A DNA stretch of 64,000 nt from Rhodopseudomonas sp. P2A-2r (GCF_026015985.1 NZ_CP110389.1:5736001-5800000); one strand, 5' to 3'. Shown: positions 27,947-38,198, counted from the stretch's first letter. Numbers and translations are program-made. Notes: generated from the letters alone by a model not told the origin.

Positions 27947-29104
27947 ATGCGTCTGGCCAACTTCATCCGCGAGAATTCGGCACCCATCATCGCCGAATGG
28001 GAAACGTTCGCGGCAACGCTGGCTCCGGCCTCCGACGCAACCAGCCCGCTGTCGCTGCGCAATCACATCACGTACATCCTGGAGTTCATCGCCGACGATA
28101 TCGACAGTTGGCAAAGCGATGCCGAGCAGGTGAAGAAATCCCACGGCAAAAAGCCGCGGCCACCCATCAACAGCGTGGCCGAGGTTCACGCCGCGTTGCG
28201 GCAGGCCGGCGGGTTCAACATGGACCAGATGGTTTCGGAGTATCGCGCGCTGCGCGCCAGTGTCGTCAAATTATGGAGCGCGCAACTATCGGGATCCGGA
28301 CAGCACGACATCAACGATTTGACCCGTTTTAACGAAGCCATCGATCAGGAGCTGACGGAGTCCATCAGTTATTACTCTTCGAAAGTGGATCGCTCCCGCA
28401 ATCTGTTTCTTGGTATCCTCGGCCACGATCTCCGCAATCCGATCAGCGCCATGCTGATGTCGGCCGAACTGATCGCACGGATAGGATCGCTGAACGAGCG
28501 GCAGATGATGCTGATCTCCCAGATTTCCGTGAGTGCCGATCGCGCGACCGAGATACTGGATCAGCTTGTCGATCTGACGCGTGCGCGCCTCGGAGCCGGG
28601 CTGCAGGTTTTCAGGGCGCCCATGGACATGGCTTTTGTCGCCCGACAGCTGATCGAAGAAATGCGCGCAACCCATCCCGACCGCACCTTCGTGATTGACG
28701 TATCCGGTGACACGGAAGGCGAATGGGACAGACCTCGCATCGGCCAGCTGTTTTCAAACCTGCTCGGCAACGCGGTGCAATATGGCTTCCGCGACCTTCC
28801 CATTAAAGTGAGGATTACCGGCGCGCCGGACGAAGTGACACTCTCGGTTCATAATGACGGCATACCGATCCCGGCAACCGCGGTGCACGGGATCTTCGAT
28901 GCTCTGGTCCGTGGCGCCTCGGGGCCCAATGCCCATCTTTCATCGAATAGTCTCGGCCTGGGGCTGTACATTACCAAGGAGGTTGTTTCCGCACACGGCG
29001 GAACGATCAAGGTGACCTCCTCGGAAAAGGACGGAACGACCTTCACAGCGCGCTTCCCGCGCACAATCGATGACCCCCAATTCGTGCCGGTCGGGCATGC
29101 CTGA
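27947..29104 (+). CDS. soluble sensor histidine kinase with RsbRD-like N-terminal domain
   Basis: A 385-residue kinase without membrane segments. The N-terminal part (1-150) resembles the RsbRD N-terminal domain (globin-like fold), with FIRENSAPIIAEWETFA and the HAALRQAGGFNMDQMVSEYRALR segment. A HisKA domain with H-box FLGILGHDLRNPISAML (His near residue 165) and an ATPase domain with N-box LFSNLLGNAVQYG, G1 VHNDGIPIP and G2 SLGLGLYITKE follow. No response regulator is adjacent, so it is an orphan. ATG 27947 is used because the upstream frame is unlike the family. Confidence 0.88.
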   Translation: MRLANFIRENSAPIIAEWETFAATLAPASDATSPLSLRNHITYILEFIADDIDSWQSDAEQVKKSHGKKPRPPINSVAEVHAALRQAGGFNMDQMVSEYRALRASVVKLWSAQLSGSGQHDINDLTRFNEAIDQELTESISYYSSKVDRSRNLFLGILGHDLRNPISAMLMSAELIARIGSLNERQMMLISQISVSADRATEILDQLVDLTRARLGAGLQVFRAPMDMAFVARQLIEEMRATHPDRTFVIDVSGDTEGEWDRPRIGQLFSNLLGNAVQYGFRDLPIKVRITGAPDEVTLSVHNDGIPIPATAVHGIFDALVRGASGPNAHLSSNSLGLGLYITKEVVSAHGGTIKVTSSEKDGTTFTARFPRTIDDPQFVPVGHA

Positions 29105-29296
29105 CGACGGCTCCAGGCCGAGACTCATCTTCCTATTGCCGCGGATATGGCGTGAAAGCGGCCGGAGCCCGATCAAATAACCGATTGACAGCACGCGTGG
29201 CGCAAGGCCCTGATGCCGTCAGATTGACGCACGTGACGGGGCCGGAGATCGCCGCAGCTGCCGCCGCGCGTCGAAGAAGCCACCAGGGAAACGTCC

Positions 29297-30310
29297 ATGC
29301 GCAAGATTATCGCCGCGGCCATCGGCGCCGCTCTGTCCGCCGCCGCGCTGCTGGCGCAGCCAGCCGCCGCGCAGACCCCGATCAAGATCATGGTCGGCGG
29401 CATCGACAAGCAGATCTACCTGCCCGCCAAGCTCGCCGCACAGCTCGGCTTCTTCAAGGAACAGGGCCTCGACGTCGAATTGTTCAACTCGACCTCCGGC
29501 TCCCAGGCCGCCACCGCCCTGCTGGCCCGCGAAGTCCAGGGCGTGGTCGGCTTCTACGACCACACCATCGACCTGCAGTCCAAAGGCAAGTTCATCACCT
29601 CGGTGGTGCAGTTCGCCGTCGCCCCCGGCGAGGTGGTGCTGGTGAAGGCTGCCGACGCCGACAAGCTCAAGGACCCCGCCAACTGGAAGGGCCAGGCGCT
29701 GGGCGTCACCGGCCTCGGTTCGGCCACCGACTTCCTGACCCGCGCGCTGGCCGCCAAGGCCGGGCTCAAGGCGCAGGACTATTCGCTGGTGCCGGTCGGC
29801 GCCGGCGACACCTTCCTGGCCTCGATGCAGCAGGGCAAGATCGTCTCCGGCATGACCACCGAACCGACGGTGGCGCGCGCGGTGAAGAACGGCACGGCAA
29901 AAGTCGGCATCGACCTGCGGACTCCGGAATCCACCCGCGCAGCGCTCGGCGGCGACTATCCGGCGGCCTGCCTGTACATGGACCGCGCCTGGATGGAAGC
30001 CAACAAGGAGACCGCGCAGAAGGTGGTCAATGTGATGGTCAAGACGCTGAAGTGGATGCACAGCCATTCGCCGGAAGAGATCGCCGCGCAAATGCCGAAG
30101 GACTATTATGCCGGCGAACTGGAGCTCTACATTCAGGGCCTGCGCGAGGGCCGCGCGCAATATTCGCCGGATGGCATGATGCCGGCAGGCGCGCCGGAGT
30201 CCGTCCTGAAGGTGCTGACCAGCTTCTCGCCCAACCTGCAGGGCAAGACCATCGACCTCGCCAAGACCTACACCACGGATTTCGTCATCAAGGCGAACGC
30301 CACACATTAA
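29297..30310 (+). CDS. ABC transporter substrate-binding protein (NMT1/SsuA type)
   Basis: A 337-residue periplasmic binding protein with a signal peptide ending at PAAAQ (about residue 26). The NMT1/SsuA-type fold is shown by the YLPAKLAAQLGFFKEQGLDVELF segment (about 42-64) and GQALGVTGLGSATDFLTRALAAKAGL (about 132-157). Family members bind nitrate, sulfonates, taurine, pyrimidines or aromatic acids; the ligand here cannot be assigned. It heads a three-gene importer operon, with a hairpin between it and the ATPase that may raise its own expression relative to the rest. Confidence 0.93.
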   Translation: MRKIIAAAIGAALSAAALLAQPAAAQTPIKIMVGGIDKQIYLPAKLAAQLGFFKEQGLDVELFNSTSGSQAATALLAREVQGVVGFYDHTIDLQSKGKFITSVVQFAVAPGEVVLVKAADADKLKDPANWKGQALGVTGLGSATDFLTRALAAKAGLKAQDYSLVPVGAGDTFLASMQQGKIVSGMTTEPTVARAVKNGTAKVGIDLRTPESTRAALGGDYPAACLYMDRAWMEANKETAQKVVNVMVKTLKWMHSHSPEEIAAQMPKDYYAGELELYIQGLREGRAQYSPDGMMPAGAPESVLKVLTSFSPNLQGKTIDLAKTYTTDFVIKANATH

Positions 30311-30336
30311 TTGATTGGTTAGAACGCCGCGGCCGC

Positions 30337-30368
30337 TGCTCCCCATCCCCCGCAAGGGGGAGGGAGCA
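30337..30368. repeat. C/G-rich hairpin inside the ABC operon
   Basis: Arms TGCTCCCCATCCCCC and GGGGGAGGGAGCA enclose a GCAA loop between the binding-protein and ATPase genes. It lacks a T tract, so it is more likely an mRNA-stabilising or partly terminating repeat than a full terminator. This would fit the usual excess of binding protein over transporter. Confidence 0.5.
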
Positions 30369-30414
30369 TCACTGCCATCGCACAGCATTAGCCATCCACG
30401 AGCTGAGTTTGATC

Positions 30415-31209
30415 ATGACATCCCCCTCCGCCATCGAACTCAAACACGTCGCCCGGCGCTTTGTGACGCCGTCCGGCGAATTGCTCTCCGCGCTGGAGGA
30501 CTTCGACCTCACGATCGCGCCCGGCGAATTCATGGCCATCGTCGGCCCCACCGGCTGCGGCAAGTCGACCACGCTGGGTCTGATCGCAGGCCTGGCAAGA
30601 CCGCAGGCCGGCGAGGTCACGCTGTTCGACAAGAAGGTGGATGGCGTCGATCGCCGCGTCGGCTTCGTGTTCCAGCAGGACGCGGTGTTTCCGTGGCGCG
30701 ACGTGCTGCACAATGTGATGGCCGGGCCGCTGTTCCGCGGCATCGCCAAGGACAAGGCCGAAGCCGAGGCGCGCGACTGGATCATCCGCGTCGGGCTCAA
30801 GGGTTTTGAAGGCCATCATCCGCACCAATTGTCCGGCGGCATGCGCAAGCGCGTGGCGCTGGCACAGACCTTCATCAACAATCCCCAGGTGCTCTTGATG
30901 GACGAGCCGTTCTCCGCGCTCGACGTGCAGACCCGTGAACTGATGCAGGAGGAACTGCTGCAGCTGTGGGCGCAGGCGAAATCCGCGGTGCTGTTCGTCA
31001 CCCACGACCTCGACGAGGCAATCCTGCTTGCCGACAGGGTCGCTGTGCTGACCACGCGGCCGGCGCGGGTCAAGTCGGTGCATACCATCGACCTGCCGCG
31101 CCCGCGCGACGTCGCCACCCTGCGTTACGACGAGCGCTTCATCGCCATCGCACGCAAGATCAACGACGACCTGCGCGAGGAAGTTTTGCGCGCAAGGGCG
31201 GGACACTGA
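30415..31209 (+). CDS. ABC transporter ATP-binding protein (SsuB/TauB type)
   Basis: A 264-residue ATPase of the nitrate/sulfonate/taurine importer group. It has Walker A GPTGCGKST (about 44-52), Q-loop VFQQDAVFPW, signature LSGGMRKRVALAQ (about 138-150), Walker B LLMDEPFSALD and the H-loop VTHDLDEA. The start at ATG 30415 places Walker A at the usual distance; the frame extends upstream but is antisense or out of frame to the binding-protein gene. The permease begins one base after the stop. Confidence 0.96.
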   Translation: MTSPSAIELKHVARRFVTPSGELLSALEDFDLTIAPGEFMAIVGPTGCGKSTTLGLIAGLARPQAGEVTLFDKKVDGVDRRVGFVFQQDAVFPWRDVLHNVMAGPLFRGIAKDKAEAEARDWIIRVGLKGFEGHHPHQLSGGMRKRVALAQTFINNPQVLLMDEPFSALDVQTRELMQEELLQLWAQAKSAVLFVTHDLDEAILLADRVAVLTTRPARVKSVHTIDLPRPRDVATLRYDERFIAIARKINDDLREEVLRARAGH

Positions 31210-31210
31210 C

Positions 31211-32065
31211 ATGACCGATTCCAGCATCACCACCCGCCTGCCCGCCGACCCCAAGCTCGAGACCGCCATCGAGCGCATGCGCCGCCACGACCGGCTGGTG
31301 CTGGCGCTGCGGCTCGCGGTGCTCGTCTTCATCGTCGGCGGCTGGGAACTCGGCGTCCGCGTCGGGCTGATCGATCCGTTCTTCTTCGGCCAGCCCTCCG
31401 GCATCGTCGTCAAGCTGATCGACTGGTTCCAGAACGGCACCTCGATCGGGCCGCTGTGGAAGCAGATCTGGGTGACCATCTACGAAGCCGGCGCCGGTTT
31501 CCTGATCGGCGCCGTGATGGGCATTTTCTGCGGCATCGCGCTCGGCCGCAACCAGCTGTTGTCCGACGTGTTCTCGATCTACATCAAGGTCGCCAATTCG
31601 ATTCCCCGTGTGGTGCTTGGCTCGATCTTCATCGTCGCACTTGGCCTCGGCGCTGCCTCGAAGATCGCGCTGGCGGTGGTGATGGTGTTCTTCGTGGTGT
31701 TCGCCAACGCCTTCCAGGGCGTCCGTGAGGCCGACAAGAACCTGATCGCCAATGCCAGGATCCTCGGTGCCTCCGACTGGCAGATGACCATGTCGGTGGT
31801 GATCCCCTCGGCGCTGTCATGGATCCTCGCCAGCCTGCACGTCTCGTTCGGCTTCGCGCTGGTCGGCGCCATCGTCGGCGAGTTTCTCGGCGCCCGCGAA
31901 GGCATGGGGCTGCTGATCGCCACTGCGCAAGGCTCGTTCGACTCCAACGGCGTGTTCGCCGCGATGATCGTGATCGCCGTGGTGGCGCTGGTCGCCGAGT
32001 GGATCCTGACCATGATCGAGAACCGGCTGCTGACCTGGCGTCCGGACGCGACGGTCAACGAGTAG
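31211..32065 (+). CDS. ABC transporter permease (SsuC/TauC type)
   Basis: A 284-residue inner-membrane permease with six predicted helices. The cytoplasmic EAA loop that contacts the ATPase reads NARILGASDWQMTMSVVIPSAL (about 180-201). With the upstream binding protein and ATPase it completes an importer of a small organic or oxyanion substrate. It is followed by a 260-base gap with no gene. Confidence 0.95.
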   Translation: MTDSSITTRLPADPKLETAIERMRRHDRLVLALRLAVLVFIVGGWELGVRVGLIDPFFFGQPSGIVVKLIDWFQNGTSIGPLWKQIWVTIYEAGAGFLIGAVMGIFCGIALGRNQLLSDVFSIYIKVANSIPRVVLGSIFIVALGLGAASKIALAVVMVFFVVFANAFQGVREADKNLIANARILGASDWQMTMSVVIPSALSWILASLHVSFGFALVGAIVGEFLGAREGMGLLIATAQGSFDSNGVFAAMIVIAVVALVAEWILTMIENRLLTWRPDATVNE

Positions 32066-32325
32066 ACGCGGATTCAATTGGAAGCTATTCGCAGAAAAGC
32101 ACTGCCTTAACCTCTCTCCGCGCAGCGAAACTTTGCTTCGCGCGGGGTTGGAGGCATGGGTGCGACTGTGACACCGCCGCGCGACGACACGAGAACGAAA
32201 CAGTTCTCCCGGCGACGAAACCATTTTGCGCCTTCGCGCAAACCGCCTGAAACCTCCGCTTTGTAGTGATCTGCCCAACGAAGCGCCGAACCGGCGCTCA
32301 CCTGGCGCTCAAACGGAGATACATC

Positions 32326-33020
32326 ATGACCAAGCTCGCAGGCTTTACCCTGACCACCCGCCGCGCTGCCGCTGTCCTCGGCGCACTGGCGATCGGCACC
32401 TTCGCATTTTCCGGCAGCGCCAACGCCGCGCCGCTGCCGCTGTTCCCTTCTTCATGACTCCACCGATCCAGCTGCAGCCGGCACCGCAGGTGCAGGCGCC
32501 CGACGTGGAAGACCAGAGCGCTGCGATCGAGCAGCCGGCGCGCTTCCGGCGCCAGGTGGTCAGCTACGCCACCCGCGAGGCCCCCGGCACCATCATCATC
32601 GATACGCCCAACACCTATCTTTACCTGGTGATAGGCAATGGCCAGGCCATGCGCTACGGCATCGGCGTCGGCCGCGACGGCTTCACCTGGTCCGGCGTGC
32701 AGACCATCAGCCGCAAGGCGGAATGGCCGGCGTGGACCCCGCCGCCGGAAATGATCGCGCGCCAGCCCTATCTGCCGCGTCACATGGCCGGCGGCCCCGG
32801 CAATCCGCTCGGCGCCCGCGCCATGTATCTCGGCGGCACCATTTATCGCATCCACGGCACCAACATGCCGGAGACCATCGGCACTCAGGTATCGTCAGGC
32901 TGCATTCGCCTCACCAACCAGGACGTCGCGGACCTGTACTCGCGCGTCAACGTCGGCACCAGGGTGATCGTGCTGCCGATGGACCGCCGCGCCGACAATG
33001 CGATGGGCAAACGCAGCTAG
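32326..33020 (+). CDS. L,D-transpeptidase (YkuD family) (frame break near 32445-32447)
   Basis: An exported enzyme that forms 3-3 cross-links in peptidoglycan or anchors proteins to it. ATG 32326 opens a signal peptide ([20 protein letters not shown], cleaved after SANA). The frame stops at PLPLFPSS, while [14 protein letters not shown] continues one frame over; one added C in the run 32445-32447 joins them into about 231 residues. The YkuD catalytic motif is complete: [10 protein letters not shown] followed by [16 protein letters not shown], with the Cys nucleophile in SGCIR. Confidence 0.9.
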
Positions 33021-33026
33021 TCGCGG

Positions 33027-35125
33027 TCACGCCGCGCGGATGTGGCCGAGGAAGCCTGCGACATCCTTCCTGAGCGCGACTGCCTGAGCCGCCATGCTAT
33101 CCGCTGCGTCGCCGACGTTGTCCGCCACAAGACTGGCGCGTTCGGCGGCCGCGCCCAGATTGACGATGCTAGACGAAATCTGGTTGGCGGCGCTTGCGAC
33201 TCCTGGACGTTGCGCGCAATCTCGTTCGTCGCCGCGCCCTGTTGCTCGACGGCGGCGGCGATGGCCGAGGTAATGCCGCCCATCTCGCCGATCACCGCGG
33301 AGATTGAGCGCACGCCGGCGACGGCGTCGCCGGTCATGCCCTGGATCTGGACGATCTGCCTGGTGATGTCGTCGGTCGCCTTCGCGGTTTGCGTCGCCAG
33401 ATTCTTCACCTCGGATGCCACCACCGCAAAGCCGGCGCCGGCGGAGCCTGCACGTGCCGCCTCGATCGTCGCATTGAGCGCCAGCAGGTTGGTCTGGCTG
33501 GCAATGTTGCTGATCAAGGTGACGATCTCGCCTATCTTCTGGCTGGCCGTGGCGAGTCCGGCGATGGTGACGTCGGCCTGTTCCGCCTTGCGCATGGCGT
33601 CGTGGGAGATGACCGTCGACTGACTCATCTGCCGGCTGATCTCGGCGATCGAACTCGACAATTGTTCGGTTGCGGCGGCCACCGTGCTGGCACTGGTCGA
33701 AGCCTCGTGGGCGGAGGCGGCCACCGTGCCGGCTTCGGATGTGCAGCGCTGGGTCGCGTCGGTCATGCTTGACGCGGCGTCGGTCAACTTCGCTGCGGCC
33801 TGCTCGGCGGCGACGAGGCTGGTGCCGACCTGGCTGTCGAAGGCGCGGCATTGCTGGCCGACCGTCTCGGCACGCTGCGCGATAGCTTCCTGCTCGACGG
33901 CGCGGGCCTCAACTGCTGTCTGATGGACGCGGCCATTCTCCCGCAACACCATCAGTGCCTGCTGCATGCGCCCGATTTCGTCGCCGTTGGTCAGCGGCGG
34001 AATTTCCGCCGCAAAGTCCTGCTGCGCCAGCCGGTCGATGGTGGCTGTCAACGCCTGGATACGCTGACTGACCCGACGCCGCACGATCAGGAAGCCGCCG
34101 GTCGACAGCCCGAGCGCGATCAGCAGGACAAATGCGTTGGTCAGCAACGTCCACATGGCCCGCGCGGCCTGCTGGTCCGCGCGCGCCACCATCTGATCCA
34201 GCGCGACATTGATCACATCGACCACGTAGCCGTTGTTTTCCGTGTCATTCCTGCGCATGTCCGCAAGACTGATCGTCGGCTTCTGACCGGCGGCAAGGCT
34301 GCTGACCGCGGCCTTGCTCGCATCCAGCGAGCTCCCTGTAAAATTGACGCTGGCCTTGGCAACCGCATTGACCAAAGCTGGCGGTGCATCCTTGCGAGCC
34401 GCCGCCTCGGTAACAGAAACCCAGGCACCGCTTGCGCGACCCATCTCCTGATACCAGGCAAATGCCGCAGCGGGACTCATTTCCTTGCCGGCGGCAACGG
34501 CCGATTGAACCGCCAGCGCCCCCATACCAAGGCTCAGGCGGGCCACCCAGGCGGCGCGTTTGACCGCGAGAAATTGATCGGTGATCGGATCGACCAGCTT
34601 CAGCGATGCGTCCAGCGGATCGCTGGTGGCCAGTATGCTGTCTAGCATCGACTGGGTGAGCTTCGGCCAATCCCGGACAAGGCCCGGGTCGCGCGCCGAG
34701 TTCGGCTGACGGATCGCTGCGTCGACCTTCGGCCACATCGCCACCAGCATATCGTGGTTGCTCTTCAGGCGTTCAATCGCCGGCGTCAACTCCGGCAGGG
34801 CGAGCGTCGCGAGTCCCCGCAGGGCATCATTGTAGCCAGCCTCGAAACTCGCCCGCGGCTCGGCAATCGTCGCGACAGTCTTCTCGTCGACCGCGGCTTC
34901 GCCGAGCAGACTCGCGATTTCCGCGCCGCGCTCGACACGCAAGCCGATCAGCGCGCGGAACAGGTCCTTGCTGACGATCGCGGATGTTGCAACCCGCCGG
35001 GCGCCTGAACTTTCTCCGATCGCGCCGATAAACGATACAGAATTGGCAGCAACAAACAGAAATCCCATGATACCGATGATCATGCCAAGCAGCGTGCTGA
35101 TGGAAATGTTTCGAACGTTCCGCAT
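33027..35125 (-). CDS. methyl-accepting chemotaxis protein (frame break near 33198-33203)
   Basis: A chemoreceptor of about 699 residues. It has an N-terminal membrane segment (about 8-30), a large helical periplasmic sensor region, a second membrane segment ([22 protein letters not shown]), a HAMP domain, and the signalling hairpin [40 protein letters not shown]. The frame is lost at IARNVQES, and the normal tail [15 protein letters not shown] continues one frame over to 33027. One added base near 33198-33203 repairs it. ATG 35125 follows GAAGAGG; an upstream extension of 79 codons is unlike the family. No che genes are nearby. Confidence 0.92.
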
Positions 35126-35763
35126 ATGCGCCTCTTCAGGCGAGGCCCGTCGACTACGTGGCGACCAAAAATCTCGCGGATGCAAGGTAGTCTTAATGCA
35201 TTGCGAAAGTGTTAGCCTGGCGGCCACGTTGGCTACACGCGTTCGGTTTGGGTGATGGAAGCGCAAATGCGGGATGATCATATTGGGTGCCCATGCCTCA
35301 TCGCCACGAACGAAATCCCGACGGCACGAAACCTTCAAATGAAAGTTCGTTACGGTCACCAAGGCGACATAGCATCGCTGCGGATTGCCGCGGTCCGGAA
35401 CGCAGCGCGGTGACCAGGCTCATGATCGGCCTGCTCGTGGCACGACTATTGCCGTTTGAACGGGCTCGCTACCGGCAACGTCCTCCATCGCGAGAACTTG
35501 CCGTCGGCGTCAGATTCCGATGAATTGCGACGGGGTAGCTGCCGACTTTTCAATGATAAACCGCCGGCGCGACGCGATCGAACCGAGCTGACGTCCTATG
35601 CCGGCATCAGATATGCCCTTCATCTTCCTCGCCGTCGGGTATAGCCAATCCCGGGCGAGCCGGCACCGCCACATTCCCCCTGCATCACCATTCGACACAT
35701 GGCTGCACTGGCGTGCAGCGCACCATGGTTATAGACTGCTCCCCAACTTGCTTTGGGGGATAG
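35126..35763. other. 638-base gap without a recognisable gene
   Basis: The longest gene-free stretch in the window lies between the divergent chemoreceptor and DUF4403 genes. Short open frames occur but none resembles a protein family or has a good ribosome site. I see no promoter or RNA motif that I can name. It may hold both promoters or an unrecognised small RNA. Confidence 0.3.
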
Positions 35764-37311
35764 ATGCGGATCAAAACGATTCTGGTCGCTGCGGCGGCGC
35801 TTGCGATCTCGTTCGTGGTGGCTTTGAAGGCGATGGACTACCTGTCGCCGCGCAGCGCAGGTCCCGCGCCCGTGCTGGTGCAACTGCCGCCTCTGCCGGC
35901 GGCGCCGCGCACCTCCAGCATCATCGCGCCGATCACCATTCCGCTCACCGCCATCCGCGACGCCGCCGATCGCGGCGCGCCGCGCAGCTTTGCCGGCAAG
36001 GCCGACAACCCGGTGCCGCAACTGCTGCAGAACGCCGACATCAACTGGACTGCGGCGCGCGGGCCGATCGCCGCCACCGGTGCTGCCGATACGCTGACGC
36101 TGTCGACTCCGTTGAACGGCAACCTCACCGTCACCGGCGCGCTGTCGTCGAATGTGAAGGATCAGCTCAGCAATGCGCTGGGCGGCCTGCTCGGCGGCAA
36201 TGTCGCCAAGCAGATCGGCAGCATCAACATCAAGAACATCAATGCCAATGCCGAGATCCGCGGCAATGTGGTGGCGACCGCGAGGCCGCAGCTCACCGCC
36301 AACTGGCGCGTCGAGCCCAATCTCGCCGCACAGGTCAACCTCGGCGACACCAGCGTCTCGATGGCGGGCGCCAGGATCAGCGTCCCCGCTCAGGTCAAGC
36401 CGGTGATCGACAAGGCCGTCAACGAGCAGATGGCCGCGGTCCAGCAGCGGCTGCGCAACGATCCGGCCTTCGAGCAGAATGCGCGGCGCGAATGGGCCAA
36501 GATGTGCCGCTCGATCCCGCTGCAGGGCGCCGCAGCCTTGCAGGGCCTGTTCCTCGAACTAAAGCCAATCCGCGCCGTCGCCGCGCAGCCGCGCGTCGAT
36601 GCCAGCAATGTGACGCTGACGCTCGGCGTCGAGGCCGAGACCCGCGTCACCTCGACCCAGACCAAGCCGGATTGCCCGTTCCCCGCGACGCTGAGCATCG
36701 TGCCGGCCGGCCCCGGCAAGCTCAACATCGCCGTGCCCGTGGACATGCCGTTCACCGAACTCAACAAGGTCATTGAAGCACAGTTCGCCGGCAAGACCTT
36801 CCCGGAGGACGGCTCCGGCTCGGTGGACGTTACCGTCAAGAAGGCGACGGTCGCGGCCTCCGGCGACCGGCTGCTGATCTCGCTGCTGGTCAATGCCAAG
36901 GAGAAGAAGAGCTGGTTCGGCCTCGGTGGCGAAGCCACCGTGCACATCTGGGGCAAGCCCGCGCTGGACCAGGCTGCGCAGACGCTGCGCCTGACCGATG
37001 TGGAACTAGCGGTGGAATCCGAGGCGGCATTCGGCCTGCTCGGCTCTGCAGCGCGCGCCGCGATGCCCTATCTGCAGCAGGCACTCGCCGAACGCGCCAC
37101 CGTCGATCTCAAGCCGTTCGCCTCCAACGCGCAAAAGAAGATCGCCGCCGTGGTCGCCGACTTCCAGACCAACCAGGAAGGCATTCGCGTCGGCGCCGAG
37201 ATTACCAGCCTGCGGCTGGCCGGCATTGCGTTCGATTCAAGGACACTGCGGGTGATTGCCGAAGCCGATGGCGTCATCAGTGTTGCGGTGACGGCGCTAC
37301 CGGGTTTGTAA
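35764..37311 (+). CDS. DUF4403-family protein
   Basis: A 515-residue protein with an N-terminal membrane anchor or uncleaved signal (ILVAAAALAISFVVALKAMDYL, residues 6-27). The body has the DUF4403 pattern: repeated beta-strand segments such as SSIIAPITIPLTAIRDAAD, SVSMAGARISVPAQVKPVIDKAVNEQM and the late FQTNQEGIRVGAEITSLRLAGIAFDSRTLRVIAEADG. These suggest a tubular lipid-binding-like beta fold in the envelope, but the function is not established. ATG 35764 has no strong ribosome site. Gene ends at a hairpin facing the PRC-barrel gene. Confidence 0.85.
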   Translation: MRIKTILVAAAALAISFVVALKAMDYLSPRSAGPAPVLVQLPPLPAAPRTSSIIAPITIPLTAIRDAADRGAPRSFAGKADNPVPQLLQNADINWTAARGPIAATGAADTLTLSTPLNGNLTVTGALSSNVKDQLSNALGGLLGGNVAKQIGSINIKNINANAEIRGNVVATARPQLTANWRVEPNLAAQVNLGDTSVSMAGARISVPAQVKPVIDKAVNEQMAAVQQRLRNDPAFEQNARREWAKMCRSIPLQGAAALQGLFLELKPIRAVAAQPRVDASNVTLTLGVEAETRVTSTQTKPDCPFPATLSIVPAGPGKLNIAVPVDMPFTELNKVIEAQFAGKTFPEDGSGSVDVTVKKATVAASGDRLLISLLVNAKEKKSWFGLGGEATVHIWGKPALDQAAQTLRLTDVELAVESEAAFGLLGSAARAAMPYLQQALAERATVDLKPFASNAQKKIAAVVADFQTNQEGIRVGAEITSLRLAGIAFDSRTLRVIAEADGVISVAVTALPGL

Positions 37312-37344
37312 GGTCTGTTTCTTTCGGTCAATGCCAACACACGA

Positions 37345-37375
37345 AAGGGCGCGCCCGGTTGCCCGGACGCGCCTT
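37345..37375. terminator. hairpin between convergent DUF4403 and PRC-barrel genes
   Basis: Arms AAGG-G-CGCG and CGCGCCTT, with inner CCGG/CCGG pairing, lie between the two stop codons. The T/A tails are short, so it is a plausible but moderate bidirectional terminator. Confidence 0.5.
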
Positions 37376-37400
37376 CATGATCTCCTCAACCGCTCAGCGA

Positions 37401-37949
37401 TTAGTTCGAATACTTGAACTCAGGCATCGCCTTCAGTTGATCCTTGGTGGCGTCGAGCACCGCGTGGTCCGGGTACCACGGATTCGGTTTGCTGGCGGTG
37501 GTCGCGGCGGGTGCCGCGCCGGTTGTCGTGGTGCTCGACGGGCGCGCACCGGTCATCCCGCTCGAACCCGCCGCACCGCCGCCCGCCGCAGAGGCCGTGA
37601 CAACAGGCTCATTGACGAACTTGATCTTGTCAAAGGGCACCGCGACGAGATGCTCGCCCACGCCCAGGAAGCCACCGACGCCGACGACGACGGCCTTGAT
37701 GTTGCCCTGCTTGTCCGTCAGCAGATCGTTGATCGAGCCGAGGCTCTCATTGCCGGAATTGTAGACGTTGAGGCCGACGACTTTCGACGCCCGCCAGTTG
37801 CCGGTATAGGTCGCATCCGACGCTGCCAGCGGGGCCGCGGGTGTCGCAGTCGCGGCGGGCGCAGTTGTCGTGGTTGCGGACTGCGCGAAAGCAGCGCTGA
37901 CCAGCATTGCCGATCCCAGAAGACCAGCCGTCATATACTTGGAAAACAT
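37401..37949 (-). CDS. exported PRC-barrel domain protein
   Basis: A 182-residue periplasmic protein. A signal peptide (MFSKYMTAGLLGSAMLVSAAFA) is followed by a Thr/Ala-rich linker and a PRC-barrel domain (about 50-115): SKVVGLNVYNSGNESLGSINDLLTD and IKAVVVGVGGFLGVGEHLVAVP. A low-complexity Thr/Ala segment and a short conserved C-terminus complete it. Such proteins are common in rhizobia, often stress-induced, with unknown partners. An AGGAGG ribosome site and an EcfG-type promoter precede it. Confidence 0.88.
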   Translation of the reverse strand: MFSKYMTAGLLGSAMLVSAAFAQSATTTTAPAATATPAAPLAASDATYTGNWRASKVVGLNVYNSGNESLGSINDLLTDKQGNIKAVVVGVGGFLGVGEHLVAVPFDKIKFVNEPVVTASAAGGGAAGSSGMTGARPSSTTTTGAAPAATTASKPNPWYPDHAVLDATKDQLKAMPEFKYSN

Positions 37950-37979
37950 ATGTTCCTCCTGTTGAAATTGTCAGGAAGA

Positions 37980-38004
37980 AACGCGGGGTGTCGCCCCCTG
38001 TTCC
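37980..38004 (-). promoter_or_regulatory. EcfG-type promoter for the PRC-barrel gene
   Basis: On the minus strand GGAAC (38004-38000) and CGTT (37983-37980) are separated by exactly 16 bases, the general stress response pattern. It lies 31 bases before the PRC-barrel start codon. Confidence 0.65.
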
Positions 38005-38198
38005 CGTCGAAGCTGCAATTTTGCGATGGAACCCGCATCATTATTCAGCAGGGCGATTGATACTTGCCAACCCATTAGCGGCGGTGATGGATACGCACCA
38101 GCAGCAGAGGCTTCCATCGCCGTAAAAACACAACATCATCCGTTCCCGTTCTGGGAAGGACAATGACCGAATGCATGTGTCGGCGCGGTGGTCCCATA

